From positions 15,492,611 to 15,556,610 of the forward strand of contig NC_135228.1 of the NCBI RefSeq assembly GCF_052324685.1: DNA of 64,000 bases. Reading direction: 5' to 3'. The stretch's first letter is position 1; each line of letters starts with the position of its first letter. The stretch is from Brachyhypopomus gauderio. Lineage: Eukaryota; Chordata; Actinopteri; Gymnotiformes; Hypopomidae. The position numbers were made by a program, and so were the translations under genes. A model generated the notes under the pieces. It saw only the letters and a program-made list of their open reading frames with translations, was not told where the DNA came from and did no database searches. This document shows positions 23,407-33,781 of this stretch, piece by piece.

Positions 23407-23443
<37 letters not shown>

Positions 23444-23470
23444 GCCTCTTATTGAACTATACACAATGAC
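23235..23470 (+). repeat. Local repeat family, copy 2
   Basis: Begins with a TTCCTCTTCACCAGG segment, continues with CTGGTCTCATTTGGGGAGGT and GACACCAGCCCTCACACCTC, then CAGAGTCTGCAGA, and ends near CTCTTATTGA. A (CA)n microsatellite lies inside its right part (23413-23442). Confidence 0.85.
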
Positions 23471-24384
23471 CTAATGTGCGTAGTAAAGATAATAAAGATA
23501 CCAAAGTAACTTTGAGTAATTATGAGTCTCTGAAACAACCAAGTTTAGGCAAAGGAAGTGCATGATTGGCGTTCTCATGGGTAGATTGTTTCTAACTATA
23601 ATCATGAGTCTTATAATAATGCTGGAACTAAACAGCTGACAAAGAGTTCTGATGTGGAGACTAACCTCCATATGTTTCATAAATCTAGCTTCCAAATATT
23701 CACAATCATAGCTATTTGGAGCCAAAACAAGGACGCTTGTGTGTTCTGTTAGGATTGAATAGTCAGTACGGTGTCAATGGCTTCTAGCTTTATTATATTT
23801 CACCGACTGACCTTGTGTGATCTCAGACTCCCATAGCCCCTTTCCATCAATGAGGAACGGGTTCCGTTCCGGTTTGCGCACCTAATTTTGAACCGTTCAA
23901 CGCACTTCCACCAGAATAAATAGGTTCCAGAACCTGAAAAGATTGTTCCCAGCTGTAAAGAGTAGTAGGTTCTTCGGTGCAAACTGTGACGACATGCGGG
24001 TCCATGTCAGTTTGTTGAGGAAAGAGTTATCGTGCAGTTATCGAGTTGGACGGGGTCATTTTCCAGTGCATTATGTTGCGTTTGATGGTGTGCTACTTAA
24101 CAGTCCAGCAACCCAGTGGGGTACTGAATCCAGCTACAGAAATGCTAGAAGCTGACCCTGTATCTCCACCCACACTGACCAGTACTGATGTTAGGCTCTT
24201 AACATTAAGTCTTGTATTAATATTAAGTAGTATTAATGTAGTATTAATATATTTCCACAACTATTTAAATGTAAAAAGTGGACCAGTTCTCTGAATAGCA
24301 ACAAGGTTCTTAGAATCTTGATCCTGAATGGAATTTGTTTCTTATTGGTGGGAAAGGTCTATGAGTGTCCATGGCTTCTCTTTG

Positions 24385-24580
24385 TGGTGCCCCTGGTTGA
24401 ACCCATTCCTCTTCACTGGTCTCACACCTTGGGCCTCATTTGGAGAGGTGCAGGGCTGACACCAGCCTCTCCACCTCTCCGCTCCGCTAGCTTCGCAGAC
24501 TCTGCGGAAACATTCCCACGCCTGCACCTAGACACTCTGACCTGGACACAAACACTGACCTCTTACTGACCTCACCTTAT
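24385..24580 (+). repeat. Local repeat family, copy 3
   Basis: Shares the TTCCTCTTCAC start, CTCATTTGGAGAGGTGCAGG, GACACCAGCC, the GCACCTAGACACTCTGACCT segment and the CTCTTACTGACCT end, but lacks the middle part with the CACACTTCTCTCACC segment. It is more diverged than copies 4 and 5. Confidence 0.8.
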
Positions 24581-25099
24581 ATGGAATTTGGAATAAACAT
24601 GAACTGAAAATGATATTGTAGTTATGTTACTCTTTGAAGATGTTTAAAGATGTTTCCTTCAAATGTAATATCAGTGGCAGTATATTAGGATTCTTTCTTT
24701 TTGCAAGTCGTCATCACCAGTTTTGACTACTTGAAGCCAGCATAACTATTTTCTAATGTGTATTCTAATGAAAGTAGTTATACTGTATGTCTTAAAAAAC
24801 CATTGACCTCGCCATTTAATGAAATGCATTAACCCACTTTGAAAGGCAACACAATGTTTGTGTGTCATATGACCAAGAAGATGCTGTACATGCTGATGTA
24901 TTAAAAAGCTTTTTTGGAATGGGACCATGTTGTCCTGCTCAGCAAATTAAAATGTCCATTAGAACTCGATCTTCTAGGTTCCCTGGCCACAGATTGCACA
25001 TATTGTAGCTAGTATTCTCATCTGGGAGAACTGTTCTTGTATTTATCATTCATTATAACAAAATTTGTCTTTCTAGTCTCATTGCTGATGTGTTGATCT

Positions 25100-25355
25100 G
25101 TGGAGTGACCCTGCCAAACTCATTCCTCTTCACCAGGTCTAACACCTCTGGTCTCATTTGGGGAGGTGCAGGGATGACACCAGCCCTCACACCTCCGTAG
25201 GCACACTTCTCTCACCCTCTCTGCTGTGCTAGTCTCTCCACTGGCACCCAGTCACACTCAGAACATGTAGAAGAGTCTGCAGAATCGTTCCCACCCCTGC
25301 ACCTACACACTCTGATCTGGGCACAAATCCTGACCTTTAACTGACCTATGCATAG
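25100..25355 (+). repeat. Local repeat family, copy 4 (near full length)
   Basis: The longest copy, about 255 bp: GAGTGACCCTGCC, the TTCCTCTTCACCAGG core, CACACTTCTCTCACCCTCTC, CTGGCACCCAGTCACACTCA, GAAGAGTCTGCAGAATCGTT and the GACCTGGGCACAAA-like end. A Tc1-type element begins about 20 bases to the right. Confidence 0.88.
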
Positions 25356-25375
25356 TTACAGTTACTCACTATATA

Positions 25376-26798
25376 CAGTGGCAAGAAAATGTATGTGAAC
25401 CTTTTGAAATTACCTTGTTTTCTGCATTAATTAGTCAAAGTCAAGTCAATTCCCAAGTATAGATAAAAACAATGTGCTTAACCAAATACCACACAAAAAT
25501 CTTAATAATTCATGTCTTTATTGAACATTCATAGTGCTGGTGGAAAAAGTAAGTGAACCCTTGAATTTAATAAGTGATCGAACCTCTTTGGCAACAATAA
25601 CCTCCAACAAGCATTTCGGGCAGCTGCTGATCAGACTTGAACAAGGTTCAGGAGGAATTTTAGACCATTCTTCCTTACAGAACTGTTAAATTCTTAGGAT
25701 GTCTGGTGTGATCAGCTGTCTTGAGGTCATTCCAGAGCATACTCTATCTATTAGATTCAGGTCTGGACTCTGAATAGGCCACTCCAAAAGGTGGATTTTC
25801 CCTTTTAAAGCCATTCTATAGTAGATTTACTTCGATGTTTAGGGTCATTGTCCTGTTCATCTGAGCTTCAGATGGCGGACAGCCACTCTGATATTATTCT
25901 GTAGCATACCTTGATAAACTTGAGAATTAATTTTCTTCTCAATGATAGCAAGCAGTCCAGGTCATGAAGCAGAAAAGCAGCTCCAAATCATGATGCTCCC
26001 ACCACCATACTTCACCACTAGGATGATGTTTTCATGTTGGTATGCAGAGCCCTTTTTACATCATATGTAGTAATGTGTATTCTTCCCAAACATCCCTGGA
26101 TTCATCTGCCCACAAAACATTTTCCCAGTAGCATTGTGGAGTGTCAAGGTACTCTGGCAGACTTCAGATTTGCAGTGATGTATTTTTGGGTAAGCAGCAG
26201 CTTCTTCAATGGCGTGCTGCCATAGACATCATGCCTGTTCAATGATTTGTGTATGGTAGACTCATGAACAGAGATGTTAACCAGTTTCAATGATTCCCTC
26301 AAACCATTTGCTGTTACTCTAGGGTTCCTATATTATCTCTCTGTGTATTCTGGACTATGCTTTTGGAGTCAATTTCTGGGGAGAGTAGCCACAGTACTAA
26401 ATCGTCTCCAGTTGTAGACAATTTGTCTAACCATGCACTGGTCAATACTTAAAGTCTTGGAGATTACTTTGTAAGTTTTATGCAAATTAACAATTCTTGA
26501 TCATTTAGAGATCTCTTTTTTGTGAGCCATGGTTCACTTCAGCAGATGTGAATAGCAAACTCAAAAAGTTTGTATGTCTTTTATTAGTCAAAGTAGCTAT
26601 AAACCAGCACTGTAAATGTTTAATGGATGTGTCCAATGTGTCCACGAAGTGTGTTACAGATATAAAATATTATAATTGTGAGGTATTAGGTTAAGCATAT
26701 TGAGTTTGTCTATACTTGGGATCAGATAACATTTTACGACCAATTAATGCAGAAAACCTGGTAATTTCAAAGAGTTCACATACATTTTCTTTTCATTG
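25376..26798 (-). mobile_element. Tc1/mariner-type DNA transposon relic
   Basis: The element is 1423 bp. Its left end, CAGTGGCAAGAAAATGTATG, is matched in reverse by the right end (about 26760-26798) with a few mismatches, and it is flanked by TA at 25374-25375 and 26799-26800, the target duplication of this superfamily. The minus strand carries a decayed transposase frame from about 26530 down to about 25700. Confidence 0.9.
25700..26530 (-). pseudogene. Decayed Tc1-type transposase
   Basis: Reading the minus strand from the ATG at about 26530 gives MAHKKEISK, then a stop, then further transposase-like segments: an RQIVYNWRRF helix-turn-helix piece, STIHKSLNRHDVYGSTP, and a catalytic-region piece resembling FGAAFLLHDLD. 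At least six in-frame stops and several frame changes interrupt it, so no active enzyme can be made. The order of the pieces matches Tc1-like transposases of fish. This copy is old compared with the intact terminal TA duplication. Confidence 0.85.
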
Positions 26799-27008
26799 TA
26801 TGCTTTCATTATGTCTATTAAAGTACCATGTCTGTTTACTAAAGTAGCATGTTTGTTGATTCTTGTTGTTTGTTGTCTACACTACATTACGTTTCTGCCC
26901 CTTTCCACAGCAGCTCTTTAAAGGCTCCCATACACACCTTCATATGACATGAAGTATTATCTACTTCTTTTCAAAACAAATATAGCTTGGTCACGTATGA
27001 AGGGGTAT

Positions 27009-27289
27009 GTAGAGGCCAGGGCCGGCGCCACGGGGGGGCGAATGGGGGCGTCGCCCCCTCAGGCGAGGTGTCCCGCCCCCTCAATGTAAAAAATAAGACC
27101 CATTTATTTTACAAAAATCGCTACATGGTGCCCCCTCGGCCGCTCGACAATCGTTACAGGCACCGCTCAACAACTTACGTTCGCCACCCCCCCCCCCCCC
27201 CCCCCCCGCTCATAAACTTACATTCGCCCCCCCGAAATTTTCTGACACCCCCTCACTGTATATGTTCTGGCGCCGGCCCTGGTAGAGGC
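27009..27289. mobile_element. hAT-type non-autonomous element (MITE) with 8-bp target duplication
   Basis: A 265-bp element (27017-27281) starts CAGGGCCGGCGCCA and ends TGGCGCCGGCCCTG, perfect terminal inverted repeats. It is flanked on both sides by GTAGAGGC (27009-27016 and 27282-27289), the 8-bp duplication typical of hAT elements. The interior is C-rich on the plus strand, with a poly-C run at about 27187-27207, and encodes no transposase. Confidence 0.93.
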
Positions 27290-27467
27290 GAACCAAATTC
27301 TTGCCTCTTCGTGACTCTGCAAAAGAACCAAATCAATGTCTCACTGGATTACACGTTTTAGAAGTGTAGCAGAGATTGACCCTACCATCCTGCTTCTTGT
27401 AATGGAAGCACCCAAACCCCCCCAAGTAACAGTGGCCAGGCTTGAAGTCCACAATGTCCCTGAGGAG

Positions 27468-27700
27468 TGACCCTGCCGAACTCATTCCTCTTCACCAGGT
27501 CTAACACATCTGGTCTCATTTGGGGAGGTGCAGGGATGACACCAGCCCTCACACCTCCGTAGGCACACTTCTCTCACCCTCTCTGCTCCGCTAGTCTCTC
27601 CACAGTCACACTCAGTACATGTAGAAGAGGCAGCACCAATCCCACTGCTGCACCTACACACTCTGACCTGGGCACACACACTGACCTCTTATTGACCTGA
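27468..27700 (+). repeat. Local repeat family, copy 5
   Basis: Close to copy 4 along its length: GAGTGACCCTGCCGAACTCA, CTGGTCTCATTTGGGGAGGT, the CACACTTCTCTCACC segment and a GACCTGGGCACA end. It lacks the CTGGCACCCAGT and TCTGCAGA segments. On the minus strand the copy happens to translate into a cysteine-rich open frame of 65 residues, which I regard as incidental. Confidence 0.88.
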
Positions 27701-28068
27701 TATAGAATATTAGCTCTAACTGAAACCTCTATTTTTCTGTCTTAGGTTTAATTATGTGTATTATGGTGGGAGTCACATTATAATATTTGGTTTAGAGACA
27801 GCAGTTGATTAATATCCTGCATTCCAACTTTCAGCCAAGATAACCACAACTACTTGGTAAACTATAAGAGAGAAAGATAGATGGACAGAACAGAGCGCTT
27901 AGTAGCAAGAAATTCTTCATTAAGGTAAATTCCCAGTGCAATTATTTTCATAACCCTTCTCAGAAGTATTTCAGTAGAATTTAGGAATAGCTTAATAGCG
28001 TGTGTTCACAGTGTGTTGCTTTAGTATTCTTTTGTTTTAGCATCTTTGACACATATTTTATTATGATT

Positions 28069-28147
28069 ATCTTAATTACTGATATCTTCTTCTTCTTTCG
28101 GCTATTCCCGTTTAGGGGTCACCACAGCGGATCTTAATTACTGATAT
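28069..28147. mobile_element. 45-bp insertion between 17-bp direct duplications
   Basis: ATCTTAATTACTGATAT occurs at 28069-28085 and again at 28131-28147. Between them lie 45 bases (28086-28130) containing TTCGGCTATTCCCG and AGGGGTCACCACAGCGG, a motif I recognise as widely dispersed in fish genomes. A 17-bp target duplication suggests target-primed reverse transcription of a short SINE-like fragment. The class assignment is inference. Confidence 0.8.
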
Positions 28148-28699
28148 AGTGTCTATTAAAGGATGAGTTTTTCCTTCCTGAGCTCTTGACAGACTGTACT
28201 GTTGTGAAAGCCATGCTACTGTTCTAGTGCTAATACCTAGTGCATGAGAAAGTTGCTATAAGCAAAGTAATTTTAAATGTGATTTTAGGCCAATGGTGGA
28301 GTAGATGGCATTGTTCCTTTTCAGACTAAATTTGATTTAAAAAAAAAAACATCCTTGTGTATCCATCCCAAACCCTTGGTGTATGGGTGTCCAACTCCAA
28401 TCCTAGAGCTCTACCACTCTACAAAGTTAATATACGATTAACTATTTCAACCCACTCTTCAGCATGCTCTAATATTCAAAAAATCTTGAAGGCCATGATA
28501 ACTGGATTATGCAAGTTGGATAGCGGGTGGCACCAAATAATGTGGGGCAAAATATCTCCAGGACCACACTTGAACACTGCGTCATTGTAATAAATATTAT
28601 TACAGTGCATCACACTTTTTCACCAATGTTTATTAAAGAGCAAGGGTCCATGAAAACAACCCAGATAGAGCCAGTGTCCTTCACACTCCTCCTATCTGA

Positions 28700-28850
28700 G
28701 GAGGTGTTGAGGTGACACCAGCCCTCACATTCCCCAAACACTCTCTCTACGCTGGCACCTAGTCTGGGTTACGGAGAGTAGCGGAGCCAGGACTAAATTC
28801 CCACATCAGCACCTACACACCACATCACTGACCCCTGCCCCCGAAAATAA
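28700..28850 (+). repeat. Local repeat family, copy 6 (partial)
   Basis: Retains TGACACCAGCCCTCACA, a CGCTGGCACCTAGTC segment, TTCCCACATCAGCACCTACA and a CACTGACCCC end, with deletions relative to copy 4. Confidence 0.65.
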
Positions 28851-29064
28851 CCACAGTTCCATAAACATACTGTGTGCGTGCAGCATCCATGAGTGCTCCA
28901 CTGGCCCGTGTTATGAACTAGCTGTCAGTCGGGTTTTGAATGTTATCGCCCAAACTGTTTAACTTTTTCAGCCAAAGGATTAACCCTGTTTGTCAGCACT
29001 GACTACCTTTATTCAGCAAATGCATCAAATGACCTCATGTTCTGTGTCTAGCAGACTTTGCCTA

Positions 29065-29232
29065 ATCTACATGTACTGAGTGTGACTGGGTGCCAGTGGA
29101 GAGACTAGCGGAGCAGAGAGGGTGAGAGAAGTGTGCCTACGGAGGTGTGAGGGCTGGTGTCATCCCTGCACCTCCCCAAATGAGACCAGAGGTGTTAGAC
29201 CTGGTGAAGTGAATCAGATTAGCAGGGTCACT
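29065..29232 (-). repeat. Local repeat family, copy 7 (minus orientation)
   Basis: Reverse copy close to copy 4: it reads TGTGACTGGGTGCCAGTGGA, GGGTGAGAGAAGTGTGCCTA and a CCTCCCCAAATGAGACCAGAGG segment on the plus strand. Confidence 0.85.
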
Positions 29233-31081
29233 GCACAAAGTTGATAGACTGGGACCAATTAAATAACGTTGAACAACACTTATGATATCTATTTGGAAAT
29301 AATGGACATTTATTACTTGAATCATTTTCTAACTCCACATATTTAGCAATTACCTACCAACACATTTCAGTAAATGGATTTCACTGCTATACATACCATC
29401 TTAACAGAGGAACAATGCCTGTCCATATCAACCATAATACAATTCATTAACTTACTGTTAGTTGAGCCAGTACTTGGTCAGTTAACAAAAGAAAACCACA
29501 GACAAATGTTAGTAAATGAAGAAATCATGTTTGACTGGTCTTTGAACAACCTATAAAAATTAAATATATTCAAGGTAAATATTCAATAGCTTACCTGTAT
29601 TGTACCTCAACAAGAGTATTGGTAGATTACACTCACTCTTGGTTCTCTACTGTTCAATAGAATAGGTTTAGCAGCAGGCAGTTTCTTATGTACCTTCTTA
29701 CAAATAACAAATAACATTCCCAGAGACAAGATATTATTGCTTTTGAGAAAAATCATAAGAAGTCTCTTTAAAGCAATACCGGGTTCCACCAATCATGCAT
29801 CTCGAATGTAAATCAGTGAGCTACTTAATCTCAAAAAGTGTGTCTTTGTTCAGGGAGAGGGTTATTGCTAGCTACAGTCAACCAAACATGTACGGGTTTG
29901 TTGATTCTTAAAATAAAGAAATAATTACTTTCAATATTTGATGAATATTGAATTCTCTTACAGTGTGTTACAAGTGTTGTTTTAAATTAAGGATTCTTGT
30001 TGACTCGCTTAAAAAAATAATTAGACCAGTGAGTTGGTGATTACTGAAATTCCAAACTCCGGGGGAGAAAAGGTTTAGGAGAGGCTTGTGGTGGGGGTTT
30101 CCAAAGCTCAACAAACGTGAAAACATACGTTCGTTAACTTATGTCCACCCCCAAAGACACAGTTGCAAATGAACAGAATAAACAGGGTTCCGTTTGTTTT
30201 CGTTAGATTTGTTATTTCGAGATTAGACATTTGGTCAAGATAACGCGTAAACGATAGTTCAGTGTACCGTGCAGGGCTCATAAAACCCAAAGTTAATATA
30301 GCGAACCCAGCCTAAACTTTCTCAAGGCATGCTAAAGACTCATTTCTCCCACACTAGTTCTAAATTTGTACTTCATATGTACATATGTAGGCCTACTACA
30401 TTTGTTCGAGAAAACGACAAGCCTCGGCTAAATTTAACTTATTCTATGATACCTGATTTAGGACATTACCATAGCGCAGAAAATACGTTAATTAAAATGG
30501 AAAATCATGACTTAATGTCTAGTTTAATTTGATTTTGTATTATTTTATTTTTAGGATAGTTTATCCTCAGTATGGTATCCTAATTGTTTTGCCCATTGAG
30601 AGCATGCGTCCATTTGTGCCTTTTGCCTGCGTGTCTGTTTGCTGGCCCTATAGGAGGCCAACGTGCTGTTGTCCCGCAAATTTGTTCTTCCAAACGGAGC
30701 CTCGAAGTCTATCAAGCACCCATTAAAGGTTCATTAAAATCGTGTAGTGAGATATTTTGCACCTGGCTTAACGGGATCGAGTGCTAACGCGTGCTTCAAG
30801 AAAAACATGCATACTCAGCACGGGCTGAAAGTGTAACGACTGATCCACGTTCAGTTTCTGAGACATGCTCTACATTTTTGTCCACGTGTAAAAGTAAAGG
30901 GAGCTGATCATAGATCAGTTGTAGGAGGAACAATTTAGTAGAATCACGTTGATATAAAGATGATATAGCCTGATTTTGATTATTTTACGCATTGCGTTAC
31001 ACCTGTTAAAATATAAAAAATACAGACACTTTTAATTCAGCTTAGATTTTCCCCTCATTTTTGCAGTTTTGCTCAAACATA

Positions 31082-31175
<94 letters not shown>

Positions 31176-31480
31176 ATTCTATAGGCAACGTGTATCTGAC
31201 TATGTTAACAATGTATTGGAAGCTTATTAAGTAACTATATATGGCCCATCTTCTGCATTCAAGACCCCCTGTCGTGTTTCTCGCAGATGGTGTCCAAGTT
31301 TGCCCCTTCTTGTTATTGCAAAAACCTCACGGTACCAGATTTCTCACCCTCACGCTGTGGCGCATTGTTTATACAACTGGAGAAGCCTTCACACCAAAAT
31401 GCCCTCAGCACCCCAGTTATTTGGCAGATGGGCTCACTCCTCCAACTTCTGTCGCCATAACTCAGTCCCACCCCGCCCCT
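29233..31480. other. ripply1 upstream intergenic DNA
   Basis: No coding exon is recognised. The stretch is AT-rich and contains a long (ATCT)n tract at 31083-31175. It may hold ripply1 control elements, but no site could be assigned with confidence. Confidence 0.5.
31083..31175. repeat. (ATCT)n microsatellite, about 23 units
   Basis: Uninterrupted ATCT tetranucleotide repeats for about 93 bases. Confidence 0.98.
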
Positions 31481-31501
31481 GCTGTTCTGGGTCTTTATAA
31501 A
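31471..31501 (+). promoter_or_regulatory. Core promoter candidate for ripply1: GC box and TATA box
   Basis: CCCCGCCCC (31471-31479) is followed by TTTATAAA (31494-31501). A start site about 25-30 bases downstream would leave a 5' UTR of roughly 120 bases before the ripply1 ATG at 31646. Placement and spacing fit a TATA promoter; the assignment is inference. Confidence 0.55.
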
Positions 31502-31645
31502 CCCCTGGATTCAACTCCTTGCCATTCATTCCGTACACTCGCTTGCAGTCGACGATTCTTCGTGCCTGAACTACAAAAGAGAATAGCGGACCATCCGTTA
31601 GAGGACCCATTAATTTCCCATTTTGGACTACCAGACGAAAGAAAT

Positions 31646-32512
31646 ATGCATTTTGCTTGCCCCATCGCTACACAGATGTCTTTCGGCAAGGCACCGGGTT
31701 TTATCTTGGCTGCGACAGACTCTGGAATGCAGCAGTCACACGTCGGCAGGTGAGCTTTTACCTAAATATCAATAGACAAAAATACCTAAAAATATTTTAC
31801 ATTAGGTTTTAAATCGTGTGTTGTACGTGGACACCACAATTATATATAATATCCGTGATTTAGCGAGCAAAATGACTGAAATTAGGAAATTAGAATTTTA
31901 TATAATTATTTCAGTCAATAAACCATGCACGTTGCTTTTAGGCTGAGTCTGAAATTTCACATTCCAAAAGTCCTTTTGTGTGACACCAACCCTGGCTCGT
32001 GCCTTCTTTTAGCCGCGCTGTCCTGTGGAGACCCTGGCTCGTGTCCAGTCAAGATGCGCAAACTGGGTGCCGGAGACGCAAGCTCTCTTGCGTAAGTTTT
32101 CCTCTGAATTTTCGAGTGTTAAAAGTGTAGCTTATCTGCTAATGCTGTCTCAACAGCCTGTATAGATGTTAGTTTGAATGGCAAGTAGCCTACTGCTAGA
32201 AGCGAATAATTGTCAATTATTTAGAAAAATAAATTAACTTTAATTGTGAGTATCTACCTCACATTCAAACATGTAGTACCCTTCCCCTAAGAATAGTTAA
32301 TATCGACTGCTGAGCTATTTGAAAACTTTGTTTTATGGGATGTCTGGGATGTGAGCTGCATTTACCTGCAATGTTTGTAAAAAACGCAACCCGAGCCCAT
32401 GGAGCCAGCAGGAAGCTCTGAGGAGATAGACAGGCATGTGGAGCACATTAGCAACAGGATGCTGGTGGAGAAGGTGTGACAGTCAAGCTGTTTTCTTGAC
32501 ACCATGCCACTC

Positions 32513-32573
<61 letters not shown>

Positions 32574-33394
32574 AACTGTAACACTGAGACACTTTGCCAT
32601 ATGGCACCACTGTCTGCGGCAGAGTGAGAAGGCAGGAGTTGGCACCCAGTGCGGAGGTGTAGGGAGAATAGCTTTCAGCAAGCTAGCATGTTCCTGCCAA
32701 GACCGAAGTAGACACCTCAGGATCTTGGGAGAGCATTTGTTTCCCACCCTTTGCCTGACACCCACCAAGTCACGGCTATTGTGCCCTGCCCGCGGCGAAA
32801 CACCGCCACTGAGTTGCTGCTGATATCACCCCATAAACGCAGGAAAGGAAGCCGTGTTGGATGTTTTCATTTGCTTTGTGTTTTGTGAATGTAGCCCTTA
32901 CGCTTCTTTCCTCTCTCTTTACAGCCTTATTCCAGATCTACAGTGCCAAGTAACACTACAGCAGATGGCAAAACTCAGTCTTTCCAGCACCCTGTCAGGT
33001 CAGTGCTTTTTTTAGTTAGCACACATGTTTGCAGTATATTGAGGGCCTGCAGCTTTATGGTCAGTCAAATGAAATCAGTAGCTTCAAAAGGCAAAACTCT
33101 ACTTGGACCCAAACACAAAGTAAAATTAAAATTGTCATCCCAAAAGAATGTCATTTTAAATATTACCTCTGTTTTTATCACAGACTTTTTTGGCCAAAGT
33201 CCAAGTCGTATGACTACCTGTACAGCGATGGTGAAGCCCTGCTGAGGAACTTCCCCGTGCAAGCGACCATCAGCTTCTATGACGAGTCCGACAGCGAGGA
33301 GGAGGAGGAGGATCAGGACAGCTGGGATGAAGAAGAGGACGGCGATGACAAAGAGTGCCTCAAACCCCAGGGCCATGTCACCACCTTAAATTGA
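31646..33394 (+). CDS. ripply1: Ripply1 transcriptional co-repressor (four coding exons)
   Basis: Coding exons 31646-31749, 32013-32091, 32925-32998 and 33184-33394 join in phase to give 155 residues. The WRPW motif that recruits Groucho/TLE co-repressors is at about residues 40-43 (LWRPWL). The Ripply homology block follows: FQHPVRLFWPKSKSYDYLY at about 83-101, then LLRNFPVQATISFY, which in the family binds T-box factors such as Tbx6. The tail is strongly acidic (runs of Glu and Asp at about 124-144). Ripply proteins end the activity of T-box factors at the front of the presomitic mesoderm, setting somite boundaries. The start is the first ATG after the candidate promoter that gives a phase-compatible exon. 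An earlier frame through the TATA region is open but was not used. Confidence 0.94.
32516..32571. repeat. (GA)n microsatellite in ripply1 intron 2
   Basis: Uninterrupted GA repeats for about 56 bases between ripply1 exons 2 and 3. Confidence 0.98.
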
Positions 33395-33775
33395 ATTCAC
33401 AGACTCAATGATAAGGGCCTCCAGTGGACCCAAGTGCTATCACTCATTCTGGCAGGTCTGCTCCATCTCTTCTCAGATGGAAGCTCTTGATTGGGTACAC
33501 CATCCCCTGGCTGCATGGTTTGGGCATATTTCTTTTTTCTCATAGCAGGAATTCAATTAATGCAATGCCGTTTTCCACAAAAATGTCTTCCTATCTGTCT
33601 TCCTAATTGTAATTTCCTCTGGGAATTGAATAATGGAAACCACACAGTCCCACATTGGGATGAATGTGTGGTTTCCAAGCTATCTCAGGGTCCTGTTCCC
33701 CCCGTCCCTAATTTATGTTGTATATATCCACATATATATTTATGTCCTATTTTTTTACTTTTGCATTTGACATAG

Positions 33776-33781
33776 AATAAA
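33776..33781 (+). promoter_or_regulatory. ripply1 poly(A) signal AATAAA
   Basis: AATAAA is found 382 bases after the ripply1 stop, followed by a (TA)n run. Confidence 0.7.

Noticed and set aside
26987-27361. Plus-strand open frame of 124 codons
   Set aside because: It runs through the hAT MITE and its poly-C tract and matches no protein family.
27482-27679. Cysteine-rich 65-codon open frame on the minus strand
   Set aside because: It lies wholly inside a copy of the local repeat family; other copies have stops or frame breaks in the same place.
31241-31645. Upstream extension of the first ripply1 frame
   Set aside because: The frame is open, but it runs through the candidate GC and TATA boxes and shows no Ripply-like sequence.
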